In this document: positions 32,840 through 41,265 of the stretch, one piece after another
Layout: each line of letters begins with the position of its first letter
How positions within the stretch are numbered: the first letter of the stretch is position 1
DNA from: an uncultured Roseivirga sp.
Lineage (GTDB): Bacteria > Bacteroidota > Bacteroidia > Cytophagales > Cyclobacteriaceae
NCBI GenBank assembly: GCA_947493005.1
Contig: CANLOY010000002.1
Span: 711,810 to 775,809 of the forward strand
Length of the DNA stretch: 64,000 bases
Direction: 5' to 3'
Notes under the pieces: generated by a model
What the model was told of the DNA's origin: nothing
Databases searched by the model: none
Seen by the model: the letters and a program-made list of their open reading frames with translations, nothing else
Program-made: the position numbers and the translations under genes

Positions 32840-33901
32840 ATGAATGACAAAAAAACCACCAATTTACTACTACTGATCATAGTTATTCCATTGGTGTTTT
32901 ACCTACTCAAAACACTCTCATTTATTTTTATACCACTTGTTTCATCAATGTTCATTGCATTGCTCTTTCTTCCACTTATGCGATGGTTAAAGAAGAAAGG
33001 CTCTCCAAAAGTTGTGAGCATTATTATTGTAATACTGATAATTGCAGCTTTTTTCAAATTGGGCGGTGAGCTCATTCAGCTTTCCAGCAAAGAAATCCTA
33101 TCAACAGACAATGCTTTTTTCGATAAGGCAAAGGACAAATTAGCAACATTATTAGGCTCTGTTGAATCATTTTTTGGAGTCGATTTTCTTCAAGGAGAAA
33201 ACATGGTGGCTTCATTTATCAATAAAGATTCTATATCAAAAAACTTTGCACCAACTGTCGGCTTTATCACTGATACTGTAACCATGACATTATCAGCAGC
33301 TTTCTTTGTGATTCTACTCTTGTCTGGATCTGTAGACATACAAAAAGTGCTTAGAAGCACAATTCTCAAAAAGCAATTCTCATCGGTTAAAACCTTCATG
33401 AAAATTGAGAAGGACTTGATCAAGTTTATCAAAGTGAAATTCTTCATCAGTTTATTTACTGGAATTGGTATCGGCTTAGCTTGTTGGGGGTTTGATGTTA
33501 GCTTTCCTGTATTCTGGGGCCTTTTTGCCTTTGCCATTAACTTCCTTCAAATGGTTGGGTCTGTTATAAGCGTTGTTCTGTTGGCCATTTTTTCATTCGT
33601 AGAAATAGAAGCCTCCTCAATTCTACTTTTCTTCGTACTGACAATCACTGGAGTACAAGTACTTTTTGGTGGGATTCTAGAACCCATTTTCATGGGAAAG
33701 TCGTTCTCCATCAACGTAATCACTATATTAGTTATGCTTATGCTATGGGGTTTTGTCTGGGGCATTCCAGGTCTGATAATGTCCATACCAATTACTGTGT
33801 TTATTAAAATACTGTTAGAGCAATTTAAGAGTACCAGAATCATAGCCGAGCTAATTTCGGGCAACTCGGAAGGCATTAAGGTCAAAATCGGTAAATTGTA
33901 A
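32840..33901 (+). CDS. AI-2E family transporter/permease
   Basis: 353 residues with about seven or eight membrane helices: paired helices at the N-terminus (LLLLIIVIPLVFYLLKTLSFIFIPLVSSM), a middle hydrophilic part (80-140), and C-terminal helices containing WGLFAFAINFLQMVGSVISV, GGILEPIFMG and WGIPGLIMSIPITVFIKI, which are conserved in PF01594. Members range from autoinducer-2 exporters to sodium/proton antiporters, so the substrate is not known. First gene of a likely three-gene unit with M20 peptidase and DUF2750. Confidence 0.87.
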   Translation: MNDKKTTNLLLLIIVIPLVFYLLKTLSFIFIPLVSSMFIALLFLPLMRWLKKKGSPKVVSIIIVILIIAAFFKLGGELIQLSSKEILSTDNAFFDKAKDKLATLLGSVESFFGVDFLQGENMVASFINKDSISKNFAPTVGFITDTVTMTLSAAFFVILLLSGSVDIQKVLRSTILKKQFSSVKTFMKIEKDLIKFIKVKFFISLFTGIGIGLACWGFDVSFPVFWGLFAFAINFLQMVGSVISVVLLAIFSFVEIEASSILLFFVLTITGVQVLFGGILEPIFMGKSFSINVITILVMLMLWGFVWGIPGLIMSIPITVFIKILLEQFKSTRIIAELISGNSEGIKVKIGKL

Positions 33902-33921
33902 GTCTCGTTCACTTATTATTT

Positions 33922-35373
33922 ATGAAGAAGTTTGGTATTGGAGTACTCATAGCTCTACTCCTGTTTGTTGCTTACCTTTTAATCAAAACATTCACTTTTA
34001 CCTCTAATCAAATAGAGGTACAAACTGTAAAAGGAATAAACATAGAAGATGATGCAATTGGTCGTTTTCAAGAAGCACTACGTATCAAAACAATCTCTTT
34101 CGAAAACGATGAAAACTTTGACCCCAAGCCATTTGAAGACTTTAATCAGTTTTTAAAAGTTAACTACCCTTTAGTTGACTCTTTGCTTAATCACCAGAAT
34201 TTTAGTCGATTTAGCCACCTATACAAGTGGGAAGGATCAGATAAATCTCTGAAGCCAATAATCCTTATCGGGCACATTGATGTAGTACCTATTGCCTCTC
34301 CAGACAAATGGTCGGTTGATCCTTTTTCGGGAGAAATCAAGGACGGAAAAATATGGGGACGTGGCACTATAGATGATAAGTTTTCAGTAGTTGGAATTCT
34401 TGAAGCTGTTGAAATACTTCTTGGGGAAGGATTTCAACCCAAAAGGACAATTTACCTTTCTTTTGGGCACGATGAGGAAATTGGTGGAGATGAGGGTGCT
34501 GTCTTGATTGCTGAACATTTAAAACAACAGGGCATTGAAGCTGAATATGTACTTGATGAGGGCTATGCCATTACTCAGAAACTAATTCCCGGAATAGAAA
34601 CTGATGTAGCCATGATCGGCATTGGAGAAAAAGGCTCAACAACAATTGAGTTTACTGTTGACATGGAAGGTGGGCACTCTTCTCAACCAGCCAGAGAATC
34701 TGCAATTGATGTCCTTGCATCAGCTATTGCAAAATTGAAAGAGACCCCACTGCCTCCAACCATTTCGGAAGCCATGCATGGGTTTATGGATCAGCTAGGC
34801 CCTGAAATGGGCTTTGTAAACCGCATGGCTTTTGCCAATAGAAACATATTCAAAGGCATGATTATCAGTACTTATGAAAGTGCCAGCAATGCAGGCAATG
34901 CACTAGTTAGGACAACCACTGCTCCTACTATTTTTGAAGCTGGCATTAAAGAAAATGTAATCCCGACTTTTGCCAGAGCTGTAGTTAATTTTAGAATTAT
35001 ACCTGGTCAAACCGCAGAAGATGTTATGGCCCATGCTCGGGAAACAATTAATGATGAACGCGTACAAGCATCGTTTTATGGGTTCAATTCTAATCCATCA
35101 CCAGTATCGCCTATGGATTCGAAAGGGTATCAAGTGATTAACAAAACGATTAAGGAAATCTTCAGTGAAACGCTAACTGCCCCTAACTTGGTAATTGCAG
35201 CAACCGACTCCCGACATTTTGGAGAGGTTAGCAAGAATATTTATCGCTTTGTCCCCTATCACATCAATGAAGAGAACATCAGCACTTTTCACGGAGTAGA
35301 TGAACACATCTCAATAGAAGATTACAAAAACGCCATTCGCTTTTACAGACAATTGATATTGAATAGCGATTGA
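33922..35373 (+). CDS. M20-family metallopeptidase (carboxypeptidase/PM20D1-like)
   Basis: 483 residues with one N-terminal membrane anchor (IGVLIALLLFVAYLLI). Zinc ligands: His in GHIDVVP (about 113), Asp in GRGTIDDK (about 150), Glu pair in HDEEIGGDEG (about 185), and a late His in TDSRHFGE/FHGVDEHIS. The dimerisation (lid) domain is about 230-350. The length and motifs match the vertebrate-like PM20D1 and CPS1 carboxypeptidase group that cleaves or forms N-acyl amino acids. 20 bp after the permease and 12 bp before DUF2750. Confidence 0.9.
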   Translation: MKKFGIGVLIALLLFVAYLLIKTFTFTSNQIEVQTVKGINIEDDAIGRFQEALRIKTISFENDENFDPKPFEDFNQFLKVNYPLVDSLLNHQNFSRFSHLYKWEGSDKSLKPIILIGHIDVVPIASPDKWSVDPFSGEIKDGKIWGRGTIDDKFSVVGILEAVEILLGEGFQPKRTIYLSFGHDEEIGGDEGAVLIAEHLKQQGIEAEYVLDEGYAITQKLIPGIETDVAMIGIGEKGSTTIEFTVDMEGGHSSQPARESAIDVLASAIAKLKETPLPPTISEAMHGFMDQLGPEMGFVNRMAFANRNIFKGMIISTYESASNAGNALVRTTTAPTIFEAGIKENVIPTFARAVVNFRIIPGQTAEDVMAHARETINDERVQASFYGFNSNPSPVSPMDSKGYQVINKTIKEIFSETLTAPNLVIAATDSRHFGEVSKNIYRFVPYHINEENISTFHGVDEHISIEDYKNAIRFYRQLILNSD

Positions 35374-35385
35374 TTTTAATTACAT

Positions 35386-35766
35386 ATGAATACACAGAAG
35401 TTTGAAAAAGTTATTGGTCTCTCTGCCAAAGAAAGGTATGGCTATTTAATCCGTAGGGCAGCAGACTTTGAACAAGTTTTTTCAATCGCTGATGAATTTG
35501 GAGAACTAGTAACTCTCAGTGATGAAGAGTTGGAAAGCATACCCGTTTGGCCTGAACCGGAATTTGCCGAAGCATTCATCATAGATGAGTGGAAAGGGTT
35601 CAATATCAAGAAAATCGACTTAGACAGATTTTACATGTTACTTGAATCTTTAGAAAAAGATGGAACCTATGTTAGTGGCTTTCCAAATAAAGAACTGAAC
35701 GCAGTTGTTGTTCAACCTAGCGAAATCAAAAGTCACTTAATCTTTGAGTGCCAACAATACGAATAA
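35386..35766 (+). CDS. DUF2750 domain protein
   Basis: 126-residue soluble acidic protein. RYGYLIRRAADFEQVFSIADE near the N-terminus and VWPEPEFAEAF in the middle are hallmarks of DUF2750 (PF11042), a family of unknown role. No catalytic motif is visible. Last gene before a strong bidirectional terminator. Confidence 0.85.
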   Translation: MNTQKFEKVIGLSAKERYGYLIRRAADFEQVFSIADEFGELVTLSDEELESIPVWPEPEFAEAFIIDEWKGFNIKKIDLDRFYMLLESLEKDGTYVSGFPNKELNAVVVQPSEIKSHLIFECQQYE

Positions 35767-35776
35767 CTATCTAAAT

Positions 35777-35814
35777 AAAAAGTCGCCACCTCCGCAAAAA
35801 GGTAGCGACTTTTC
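35777..35814. terminator. Bidirectional intrinsic terminator
   Basis: AAAAGTCGC...ACCT pairs with AGGT...GCGACTTTT across a short loop, with one bulged C and one bulged A; A-run on the left and T-run on the right serve both converging genes (DUF2750 and the membrane protein at 35847). Confidence 0.8.
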
Positions 35815-35846
35815 TCAATACTTGATACGCTCTACTCAATACGCTT

Positions 35847-36281
35847 TTAGAACCAAGCTCCTCCCAGGTTTCGGAAAGGCCAAGGGATAGACGCAAGAAT
35901 CAGTATCAGCCCAATTAGATAAAAGGTAGCCACAGCACCAAATTTCTTAGCATCACTAGCAGCTCTCTTTGCTTTGCTATAACCTACTGTTATTAGTGCA
36001 ATAGCAACCAACATCATTAAGATATGCTCAACAGCATAAAACCTTAACACACTGTTTCCCATCATATCGCCCGAAAAAACAACTTTGGCGCTAGTAAAAT
36101 AAAGTATAAGACCAATCACCAACTGAATGTGGGTAAACACCATTGCAAAAAGGGTGATTTTCTTATCCTTATCAGTCCAGGTGCCTCCATTTTTTTTGCT
36201 AAACGCATTAAAGATGGCCATCAGAAGCAATATTAAAACAACCCAGCGAAGGCCAGAATGTGCATGTACAAGTCCACTCAT
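35847..36281 (-). CDS. Four-helix integral membrane protein
   Basis: About 144 residues from the ATG at 36281: MSGLVHAHSGLRWVVLILLLMAIFNAF. Reading from 36329 adds a non-native 16-residue stretch. Four hydrophobic helices; conserved His in the first helix (HAHSGLRW), Q in HIQLVIGLILYF and AVEHILMM in the third, reminiscent of small b-type cytochrome or DUF-type proteins common in Bacteroidota. Function unknown; haem binding is only a guess from the His pattern. Confidence 0.75.
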   Translation of the reverse strand: MSGLVHAHSGLRWVVLILLLMAIFNAFSKKNGGTWTDKDKKITLFAMVFTHIQLVIGLILYFTSAKVVFSGDMMGNSVLRFYAVEHILMMLVAIALITVGYSKAKRAASDAKKFGAVATFYLIGLILILASIPWPFRNLGGAWF

Positions 36282-36436
36282 AAATCCATTTTTTTTATGC
36301 GAAAATAAGCACAAAACATTAATCTCCATCAGAAATCAACACATAACCAAGTTGTCTATATGGATTAATGAGCACTTCGTCTAAAACATTTTGAAAACTG
36401 CAGAAGAACGATGTAATTATTTATAAATCATTGGTT

Positions 36437-37366
36437 ATGAAACTTTTTACAAGCTTATTGGGAATAATTCTATCTCTGCATGGTAGTACAGTTTCTCCAA
36501 AGGCTGTAGACGCGCCAACTCCCAAATTAATTGCGATAACTGTTTCCAATTTAGACAATTCAATAGAATGGTATAAGACACACCTTCAGTTTGAAACAGA
36601 TACCATTATGGAGTTTCCCGATTACGATTTAAGAATCGGCTTACTGAAGTTGGGAGATTTTTTTCTGGAACTCATAGATTTTGAAAATAGTGTCTCGAAA
36701 TGTGAACTTTCGCTTCCTGATGGAAAAACTGAAATCAATGGTTTCTTCAAAATGGGTTTTCAAACCAATGACATTGAAGAACTCTATAGTGAACTAAAAG
36801 ACAATAAAGCCAAGGTAGTTGCCCCTATCGATTTTCTTCCTCCAATTAAAGGAAAAAACTGGCCTGAAAAGTACTTCCTAATAGAAGACCCTGATGGAAA
36901 TTATATTCAGTTCTTCTCTAAGGAAAAGAATCCATCAGGCTATGATATTAGCTTGACGCCTTTTCTGGTTGCAGTGAGTTCTCCTGACATTGACAGTACT
37001 ATTGAATGGTATAAAACGCATTTTGGAGCAACACTATTTTCTCCTAAAGTTGGTAACAAGGGCAATGAGAGAGTCCTCATCAAAATTGGAGATTTCATAA
37101 TGGAGATTGGTGAATTTAAAGGATACACGAACTTCGAAGATATTAAAAGGCCTGAAGGAGTTTCAGACTTCCATGTGCATGGTATTCACAAACTGGCCTT
37201 TGCCACTACAGGTTTGCCAGAAATGTATAATCAAATGAAAAGCGCTAACGTAACAGTGAGCTTCGATCTGGCAGAAACTGATGGTTCACTGGTTGGTAAT
37301 CAATATTTCATTATTAAAGATAAGTTCGGGAATTCTATACAGTTTTTCGACAATCTGAATAAATAG
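36437..37366 (+). CDS. Exported two-domain VOC protein
   Basis: 309 residues from the ATG at 36437 (MKLFTSLLGIILSLHGSTVS, signal peptide). Two VOC domains in tandem: the first from KLIAITVSNLDNSIEWYKTHLQF to PDGNYIQFFSKE, the second from FLVAVSSPDIDSTIEWYKTHFGA to FGNSIQFFDN. Close similarity of the two halves (IEWYKTH in both) suggests internal duplication. Periplasmic or surface location is unusual for VOC enzymes. Substrate unknown. Next to an alcohol dehydrogenase gene. Confidence 0.8.
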   Translation: MKLFTSLLGIILSLHGSTVSPKAVDAPTPKLIAITVSNLDNSIEWYKTHLQFETDTIMEFPDYDLRIGLLKLGDFFLELIDFENSVSKCELSLPDGKTEINGFFKMGFQTNDIEELYSELKDNKAKVVAPIDFLPPIKGKNWPEKYFLIEDPDGNYIQFFSKEKNPSGYDISLTPFLVAVSSPDIDSTIEWYKTHFGATLFSPKVGNKGNERVLIKIGDFIMEIGEFKGYTNFEDIKRPEGVSDFHVHGIHKLAFATTGLPEMYNQMKSANVTVSFDLAETDGSLVGNQYFIIKDKFGNSIQFFDNLNK

Positions 37367-37419
37367 ACTTGTACAGACAAAGCTTATCAGCTAAGTTACT
37401 CCTCAAGTAATTATATCTG

Positions 37420-38457
37420 ATGAAGGCTGCATTTTATTCTGAGTTCAAAGGGCCAATAACCATTGAACATCTACCCGATCCTACCCCTGTACATAATGGT
37501 GTTGTTTTGAAAGTTGAAGCTACTGGCTTGTGTCGTTCTGATTGGCATGGTTGGATGGGACACGACACAGATATTGTTTTACCTCATGTACCCGGGCATG
37601 AACTTGCCGGAACTGTTGTTGGGTTAGGCAAAGGCGTGAAACGCTTTAAGATTGATGACAGAGTTACCGTCCCATTTGTTGGTGGTTGTGGAAAATGTGA
37701 ACAATGCAATTCGGGTAATCATCAAGTATGCGACTTCCAATTTCAGCCAGGTTTCACACACTGGGGAAGTTTTGCAGAGTATGTAAGTATTCACTATGCA
37801 GATACAAACCTTGTTCATTTACCTGAAACAGTCACTTTTGAAACGGCAGCTAGCTTGGGTTGCAGGTTTATCACGTCCTACCGAGCCGTTGTACATCAAG
37901 GTCAGATTTCCACTAATCAATGGATAGCTGTACATGGCTGTGGTGGAGTTGGCCTTTCTGCAATAATGATTGCCAAGGCGATGAATGCAAAAGTAATTGC
38001 TATTGATATTAATGATGAGGCGTTGAATATGGCAAAATCCATTGGAGCAGATTTCATAATAAACACAAAAAATCAAAACCCTGTTGACACGGTAAAAGAG
38101 ATTTCAAAAGGTGGTGTACATGTTTCGTTAGATGCTTTAGGCAATAAGGTTACTTGTTACAATTCTATTGCAAACCTAAGGAAAAGAGGCAAGCATATTC
38201 AGGTTGGATTAATGGCTGGAGACGATTATGATCCTGAAATACCAATGCATTTAGTAGTAGCCAATGAACTAGAGGTTATTGGCAGCCACGGTATGCAAGC
38301 ACATGCCTATCCTGAAATGATGGATATGATAAGCACTGGTAAATTACACCCTGAAAAGCTCATTGGAGATATGGTCTCTTTAGAACAAGGGGTATCAATG
38401 CTTCCTCAGATGAATGAATTCAAAAGTAATGGGGTTACTGTTATTAATACATTTTAA
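37420..38457 (+). CDS. Zinc-dependent alcohol dehydrogenase (MDR family)
   Basis: 345-residue NAD(P)-dependent medium-chain dehydrogenase. Catalytic Zn site: Cys37 in TGLCRSDWHGW and the His/Glu of PGHELAG; structural Zn site CGKCEQCNSGNHQVC (about 90-104); Rossmann motif HGCGGVGLSA (about 172-181). Similar to AdhP-type and formaldehyde/threonine-type dehydrogenases; substrate not fixed. Its TAA stop shares TTAA with the stop of the convergent AhpD-like gene. Confidence 0.92.
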   Translation: MKAAFYSEFKGPITIEHLPDPTPVHNGVVLKVEATGLCRSDWHGWMGHDTDIVLPHVPGHELAGTVVGLGKGVKRFKIDDRVTVPFVGGCGKCEQCNSGNHQVCDFQFQPGFTHWGSFAEYVSIHYADTNLVHLPETVTFETAASLGCRFITSYRAVVHQGQISTNQWIAVHGCGGVGLSAIMIAKAMNAKVIAIDINDEALNMAKSIGADFIINTKNQNPVDTVKEISKGGVHVSLDALGNKVTCYNSIANLRKRGKHIQVGLMAGDDYDPEIPMHLVVANELEVIGSHGMQAHAYPEMMDMISTGKLHPEKLIGDMVSLEQGVSMLPQMNEFKSNGVTVINTF

Positions 38458-39059
38458 GCATGATTCCAGTTATCAGGATCATCATTTTCATTTGGTGAAA
38501 GTCCAATGATATCTCCATTGGTATTTACTCCAAGTCCTAGAACAGTACGATTTGCATAGCAGAAATAACTCGTTACCTGATTGACCTCCAGAATCTCTCC
38601 GTCATCTGCACCCGATGCTCTCAGGTTATTGATATCGGCTTCCATCATTACAGATGGGGATAGTGTGAGTTTTTCTGCATACCTAAGTAAAGCCAGCTCT
38701 TTCCCTTCAAATACAAGTTCGGGACTTCTGGACTCCAATGCTTTTTTCACTTCTTCAGAGCGATTATTATCGTTCACCAGCCGCTTCATTCCTTGATAAT
38801 GATGATCTACACAGTAACTGCATTGATTGAGCATACTCACATACACACCAATGGTTTCTAAATACCATTTAGGGAAAGTGTTACCATTATGATGAAGCAC
38901 ATATTTATACATGTGCATATGACCTTCCATTGAATGAGGCCTAAGCCCATGCACCATCATTATGTTATCAACATTGTTATTTGGTCCTTTTACTCGTTGA
39001 TAAAGTTGTTTCAGTTTTCCTGTAGCTTCTTCAAAGGGAATTATTCTAATCCAGCTCAT
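38454..39059 (-). CDS. AhpD-like peroxidase-related/carboxymuconolactone decarboxylase family protein
   Basis: 201 residues, cytosolic, no signal peptide. The signature MLNQCSYCVDHHYQGMKR gives the CxxC...H catalytic motif of alkylhydroperoxidase D and peroxidase-related enzymes (about 80-97), within an all-helical fold. The N-terminal SWIRIIPFEEATGKLKQLYQRVKG is characteristic of the uncharacterised peroxidase-related subgroup. Likely thiol-based peroxide or organic-peroxide detoxification; partner reductase unknown. No close neighbours on its strand. Confidence 0.87.
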   Translation of the reverse strand: MSWIRIIPFEEATGKLKQLYQRVKGPNNNVDNIMMVHGLRPHSMEGHMHMYKYVLHHNGNTFPKWYLETIGVYVSMLNQCSYCVDHHYQGMKRLVNDNNRSEEVKKALESRSPELVFEGKELALLRYAEKLTLSPSVMMEADINNLRASGADDGEILEVNQVTSYFCYANRTVLGLGVNTNGDIIGLSPNENDDPDNWNHA

Positions 39060-39157
39060 AATCCGTTTATCATTAGGGTTGCTCTAAAATAATTCATTAT
39101 GCGTTTAGAATGTCATGAAGGATTTAAAGCGCTTCATTTTTTTTAATCTTTACAATT

Positions 39158-39436
39158 ATGAGTTGGCATACATTAAAACACCAGTATCAAGTTGACCACA
39201 ATGAGCCCAGGAAGGCTTTCGAAAAGGCTAAAAAGATATATGGTAAACATGTTGAGGACGCACCAATAAAATCTAAACTGAATAAGCCCATCAATACTGA
39301 TTTTGATGAGCTTCTTAGAATAAGAAAAAAACAATCACTCAAACAATACAGAAATCAACATTTCAATGCCTTGATAGCCTTTCTTGGAATTATCATCTTG
39401 ATAATGGTTATTCTTTCAACTTTATTAGGCGATTAA
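39158..39436 (+). CDS. Small single-pass membrane protein
   Basis: 92 residues: a basic soluble N-terminal part (HTLKHQYQVDHNEPRKAFEKAKKIYGKHVEDAP) and a C-terminal helix (LIAFLGIIILIMVILSTLLG), a tail-anchored layout. No family recognised. It stops one base before the stop codon of the convergent DsrE-like gene, and stands alone on its strand. Probably real because coding potential, start and tight convergence agree. Confidence 0.6.
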   Translation: MSWHTLKHQYQVDHNEPRKAFEKAKKIYGKHVEDAPIKSKLNKPINTDFDELLRIRKKQSLKQYRNQHFNALIAFLGIIILIMVILSTLLGD

Positions 39437-39967
39437 TCAAAACTTATAATAAGCATACCCCTTCATTCTGTAGTGAGTGGTAGTTGTGAACGCTGACAAT
39501 GCCACTTGTACCTCGCCTACAACATGTTTTGTCTCAATTTTAGCACGTTTAAGATTCTGCCCACAAACATAAAACTTAACTCCAGCAGCCTTTAATTGCT
39601 TAATAAGGTCAAGGTTTGGGTTATCAACCTGAAATTTATTTTGATAATACTCATTATCCAGCACGGAATAGGTAGCTCCCTGTCTTACAACCACAATTAC
39701 TTGAACATTTTCTTTAGGAACTCCTGCGTAAGCATGTAAGTTAATGACACGCGCAACGCCATCAAGTCCGGCATTTACATCAGCAGGATTAGAAGCCCTC
39801 AATGTAACATCAAAGATCAGTCTGTATTCTTGGTCAGTATCGGGAGAAAACTCAGAGTCTACTTCTACAATCCCTCCATACCCTTTGATCACAGGGTACA
39901 TTTCCTGAGACTTCATAGAGGCGATGCCAAAAAACATAAATGCAATAATGTAGATGTGCGCTCTCAT
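39437..39967 (-). CDS. Exported DsrE/DsrF-like protein, paralogue 3
   Basis: About 176 residues from the ATG at 39967 (MRAHIYIIAFMFFGIASM, signal peptide); an in-frame TTG at 39976 would overlap the upstream stop. Core: YRLIFDVTLR, VARVINLHAYAGVPKENVQVIVVVRQGATYSVL, IKQLKAAGVKFYVCGQNL, with one conserved Cys in CGQ. DsrE-fold proteins relay sulfur or bind small molecules, but exported ones with a lone Cys are uncharacterised. Third of three tandem paralogues. Confidence 0.82.
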   Translation of the reverse strand: MRAHIYIIAFMFFGIASMKSQEMYPVIKGYGGIVEVDSEFSPDTDQEYRLIFDVTLRASNPADVNAGLDGVARVINLHAYAGVPKENVQVIVVVRQGATYSVLDNEYYQNKFQVDNPNLDLIKQLKAAGVKFYVCGQNLKRAKIETKHVVGEVQVALSAFTTTTHYRMKGYAYYKF

Positions 39968-39972
39968 ATTAT

Positions 39973-40512
39973 TCAAAATTTAAGTGCAGCATATCCTTTC
40001 AGCTGATAAGTAGTCATAGTGGTGAGCATAGAGGTAGCCGTTTGCAGGCCTGGTGCAAGTTTTGTATGGTCAATCTTTCTGCCAATCATTGATTGTGAAC
40101 AAACAACAATCTTTACTCCAGCTTCGCTGAGTTCTTTGAAGAGTGGAATATGAGGATTATCTACTCCGTATTTCTCGTTATATTTTTCGTTATTCAAAAC
40201 AGACCAAACAGCCCCCCCATGTATCGCCAATACAATCTTCATGTTTTCTTTAGGCACGCCACCCATAGCATGTAGGTTCATTAACCGGGCAACATTTACA
40301 ATAGAGTATATTGGATCATCCATTTTAGAACTCCCAGTAGCAATATCAATAATCACTTTATATTCCAGATTAGGGTCTGGCTTTTCTGTGGCATATTGAG
40401 CATCAAAAATTCCACCGTAGCTTTTGATTACAGGGTTGATCTTCTGCTGAGAAAATGATGTATTAAGAATAAGAATTCCGAAGAAGGTGATTGCTAACTT
40501 AAATTTGACCAT
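39973..40512 (-). CDS. Exported DsrE/DsrF-like protein, paralogue 2
   Basis: 179 residues with signal peptide (KFKLAITFFGILILNTSFSQ) and the same plan: NPVIKSYGGIFDA, YKVIIDIATG, VARLMNLHAMGGVPKENMKIVLAIHGGAVWSVL, EAGVKIVVCSQSM. The CSQ cysteine is retained. About half the residues match the adjacent paralogues by eye. 70 bp separates it from paralogue 1, and 5 bp from paralogue 3. Confidence 0.83.
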   Translation of the reverse strand: MVKFKLAITFFGILILNTSFSQQKINPVIKSYGGIFDAQYATEKPDPNLEYKVIIDIATGSSKMDDPIYSIVNVARLMNLHAMGGVPKENMKIVLAIHGGAVWSVLNNEKYNEKYGVDNPHIPLFKELSEAGVKIVVCSQSMIGRKIDHTKLAPGLQTATSMLTTMTTYQLKGYAALKF

Positions 40513-40582
40513 GAAGTTTGAATTATGTTAAATCCCAATAGAGCGATTTTTTAACACATATTCAATCTTTCTTTGATGAATG

Positions 40583-41134
40583 CTAGTCACCCATTTTGAA
40601 AAAGGCATACCCCTTCAGCTGATACGTACTCATGACTGTCAATGCTGAAGTAGCAATTTTAATCTGAGGCAAAACGTCTTTTGGTTCATGTCCGAAAAGG
40701 TTTAGGGATTGAGAACACACTATCATTTCAACTCCTGCTTCTTCCAAAGCCTTGTAGAACTTTTCGTAGGGACTGTCTACCTTGTACTTCTCATTGTATT
40801 TCTCATTATTAATTACCGAATGCGTAGCCTGAGCGTGAATAACGACAGTTACATGCAGGTTCTCTTTTTTTACACCTCCAACAGCATGCAGGTTAATCAG
40901 CCTTGCAACATTGTTAGCATAAAAACTTAGCCTTTCAGGCTTCTTCATGTCATGTACCACTTCAATCAGAATCTTGTACTCCATATCAGGATCTGGCTTA
41001 ACCTCAATATCTTCAAGGTCTAGTATTCTGCCATAATCCTTAATGATTGGATTCACCCAGGGCTTTTTCTGAGCCATAGCTGAGTTGATAGAAAAAATAA
41101 AAACAAGAAGTAATAAGGAGTTTTTGAGCTTCAT
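40583..41134 (-). CDS. Exported DsrE/DsrF-like protein, paralogue 1
   Basis: 183 residues, signal peptide MKLKNSLLLLVFIFSINSAMAQ. DsrE-like core: NPIIKDYGRILDL, YKILIEVVHDM, VARLINLHAVGGVKKENLHVTVVIHAQATHSVI, LEEAGVEMIVCSQSL, closing TYQLKGYAFFKM. Conserved single Cys as in the other two. First gene of the minus-strand cluster, divergent from the TetR gene (131-bp gap that includes its operator). Confidence 0.83.
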   Translation of the reverse strand: MKLKNSLLLLVFIFSINSAMAQKKPWVNPIIKDYGRILDLEDIEVKPDPDMEYKILIEVVHDMKKPERLSFYANNVARLINLHAVGGVKKENLHVTVVIHAQATHSVINNEKYNEKYKVDSPYEKFYKALEEAGVEMIVCSQSLNLFGHEPKDVLPQIKIATSALTVMSTYQLKGYAFFKMGD

Positions 41135-41228
41135 ACCTGATAGTTTTAGGTAAAGGAAAGGTATAAATTAGCTTTATAGCAAACCGATTAAATAAAAGAG
41201 ACGTAAATTAAGTTCTTAAGGATTTTAA

Positions 41229-41258
41229 TTGATTAATATACCAATTGGTATATTTTTG
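41229..41258 (+). promoter_or_regulatory. Promoter for the tetR-fabF pair
   Basis: TTG at 41229-41231 and TATTTTTG at 41251-41258 (TAnnTTTG), separated by 19 bp, fit the Bacteroidota sigma-ABfr promoter. The ATG is only 7 bp after the -7 element, so the message is nearly leaderless. Confidence 0.6.
41235..41254. promoter_or_regulatory. Perfect 20-bp palindromic operator of the TetR regulator
   Basis: AATATACCAATTGGTATATT is perfectly self-complementary. It occupies the space between the -33 and -7 elements of the TetR gene, the position expected for autorepression. TetR dimers typically bind such 15-20 bp palindromes. Confidence 0.75.
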
Positions 41259-41265
41259 AAGAAGA

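Noticed and set aside
33190..33912. Two open frames on the minus strand across the AI-2E-family gene
   Set aside because: Shadows of the permease coding strand; low complexity and no start signals.
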